Shown here piece after piece: positions 11,787-12,307 of a stretch of 12,307 nucleotides of DNA. Source of the DNA: an uncultured Bacilli bacterium (lineage in GTDB: Bacteria; Bacillota_I; Bacilli_A; RF39; UBA660); NCBI GenBank assembly GCA_910586635.1, contig CAJUJA010000031.1:2684-14990 (forward strand). The letters run 5' to 3'. The position numbers were made by a program, and so were the translations under genes. Under the pieces are notes generated by a model. The model saw only the letters and a program-made list of their open reading frames with translations, had not been told where the DNA came from and made no database searches. The first letter of the stretch is position 1. The number at the start of each line of letters is the position of its first letter.

Positions 11787-11829
11787 AATATTTCATCTCA
11801 CTTTCAAATTTATTATTTTAAATATTGTC

Positions 11830-12101
11830 TTATAAATTTACTTTACAACACATTTTATATTTATTCTTGCCATATACAAATTTCTTTGTATTTGTATCAC
11901 TAGGTAATTCATATACTCTTAGAATCCAATCTTTAATATTAACAAGCATTTTTAAATTATCTTTAATTACTAAATAAAATGGCGATAAATCATTCAAAGC
12001 ATCTGCAAAGCCCACTGTACCAGCTCCAACAATCAAATCAAAAGCAGTTTCTAATTTGCTCATCCTTTTATCTCTAATCAATGAATTAAAATATTTCTCA
12101 T
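11830..12101 (-). pseudogene. Hypothetical gene with a broken start frame
   Basis: AAAAGGGATT precedes an ATG at 12101, but that frame ends after seven codons. One frame over, a continuous frame runs from a stop upstream through YEKYFNSLIRDKRMSKLETA, LIVGAGTVGFADALNDL, FYLVIKDNLKMLVNIKDWIL to KYKMCCKVNL. Adding one G after the ATG would give MEKYFNSL, so loss of one base is the simplest reading. Internal starts, TTG 12081 or the ATG of MSKLETA, could still give about 80 residues but lack a good ribosome binding site. I do not recognise the family; two hydrophobic amphipathic stretches suggest membrane association. It follows the upstream membrane-protein gene by only four bases, implying an operon. 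Confidence 0.5.
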
Positions 12102-12105
12102 ACTA

Positions 12106-12307
12106 TCAATCCCTTTTACTAGAAAACTGCTTTAATCCCATATAAGATGCAATTATGATCATAATTACAGCACAAATCACATTAGGTATATTACTGTCAT
12201 TATTAGGAATATCTAATACTTTTGCACAAACTTGATTCGTAAATACTGTAACAAACGATAACATAAGTAAACTAATAGAAATTTTATAATAAAGGGCAAT
12301 TTTAGTA
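12106..12307 (-). CDS. Membrane protein, C-terminal part, cut by the window end
   Basis: An open minus-strand frame enters from the right edge and ends at TGA 12108-12106 (66 complete codons visible). It shows two hydrophobic segments, ISISLLMLSFVTVF and VICAVIMIIIASYMG, joined by a short polar loop (LDIPNNDSNIPN), and ends in a basic tail KQFSSKRD. This fits the last two helices of a polytopic membrane protein, with the basic tail in the cytoplasm. The family cannot be named from the visible part. The next gene's start region begins four bases after its stop, so the two were probably cotranscribed. Confidence 0.6.
   Translation of the reverse strand, partial: TKIALYYKISISLLMLSFVTVFTNQVCAKVLDIPNNDSNIPNVICAVIMIIIASYMGLKQFSSKRD

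Overview
The window is AT-rich DNA with Firmicutes-style signals: strong AAGGAGGTGA-like ribosome binding sites, TTGNNN-17-TATAAT promoters, a T-box leader, and tRNAs with encoded CCA. It looks like one end of a contig from a low-GC, probably spore-forming Bacilli/Clostridia-type bacterium. The first 30 bases are not biological: they match the 3' part of the Illumina TruSeq read-1 adapter. Real sequence starts at about base 31.

Bases 31-930 hold the 3' end of an unrecognised gene and a convergent minus-strand tRNA-Cys/tRNA-Gly operon with tandem promoters. Bases 931-2705 hold a uracil-DNA-glycosylase-superfamily gene and an orphan LytTR response regulator, both on the minus strand. Divergent from the regulator is a roughly 180-base unit with its own terminator that could encode a tiny hydrophobic peptide.

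Bases 2706-9845 are a plus-strand core block: a cyclophilin lipoprotein, a kinase-fold protein, a valine T-box with valS, a small membrane-anchored SPOR-like protein, radC, mreC and mreD. From family knowledge, this matches a reduced form of the Bacillus cluster ysxE-valS-folC-comC-spoIIB-maf-radC-mreBCD-minCD. The kinase-fold gene sits in the ysxE position and the SPOR-like gene in the spoIIB position; folC, comC, maf and mreB are absent and minCD does not follow. The block would serve protein synthesis (valS), cell-wall elongation (mreCD) and perhaps sporulation.

Bases 9845-12307 are minus-strand accessory DNA with clear signs of decay. They contain a large serine recombinase reduced to its N-terminal domain, with a lost start codon and a lost catalytic Arg, joined to the C-terminal part of a second kinase-fold gene. 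Next come a small gene frameshifted in an A8 tract, a PNPOx-like flavin-binding protein, a small gene with a broken start, and a membrane-protein fragment running off the end. Upstream of the frameshifted gene is a strong promoter followed by a folded leader of about 130 nt ending in an intrinsic terminator. I match it to no known riboswitch class, and it is the best candidate here for an undescribed regulatory RNA.
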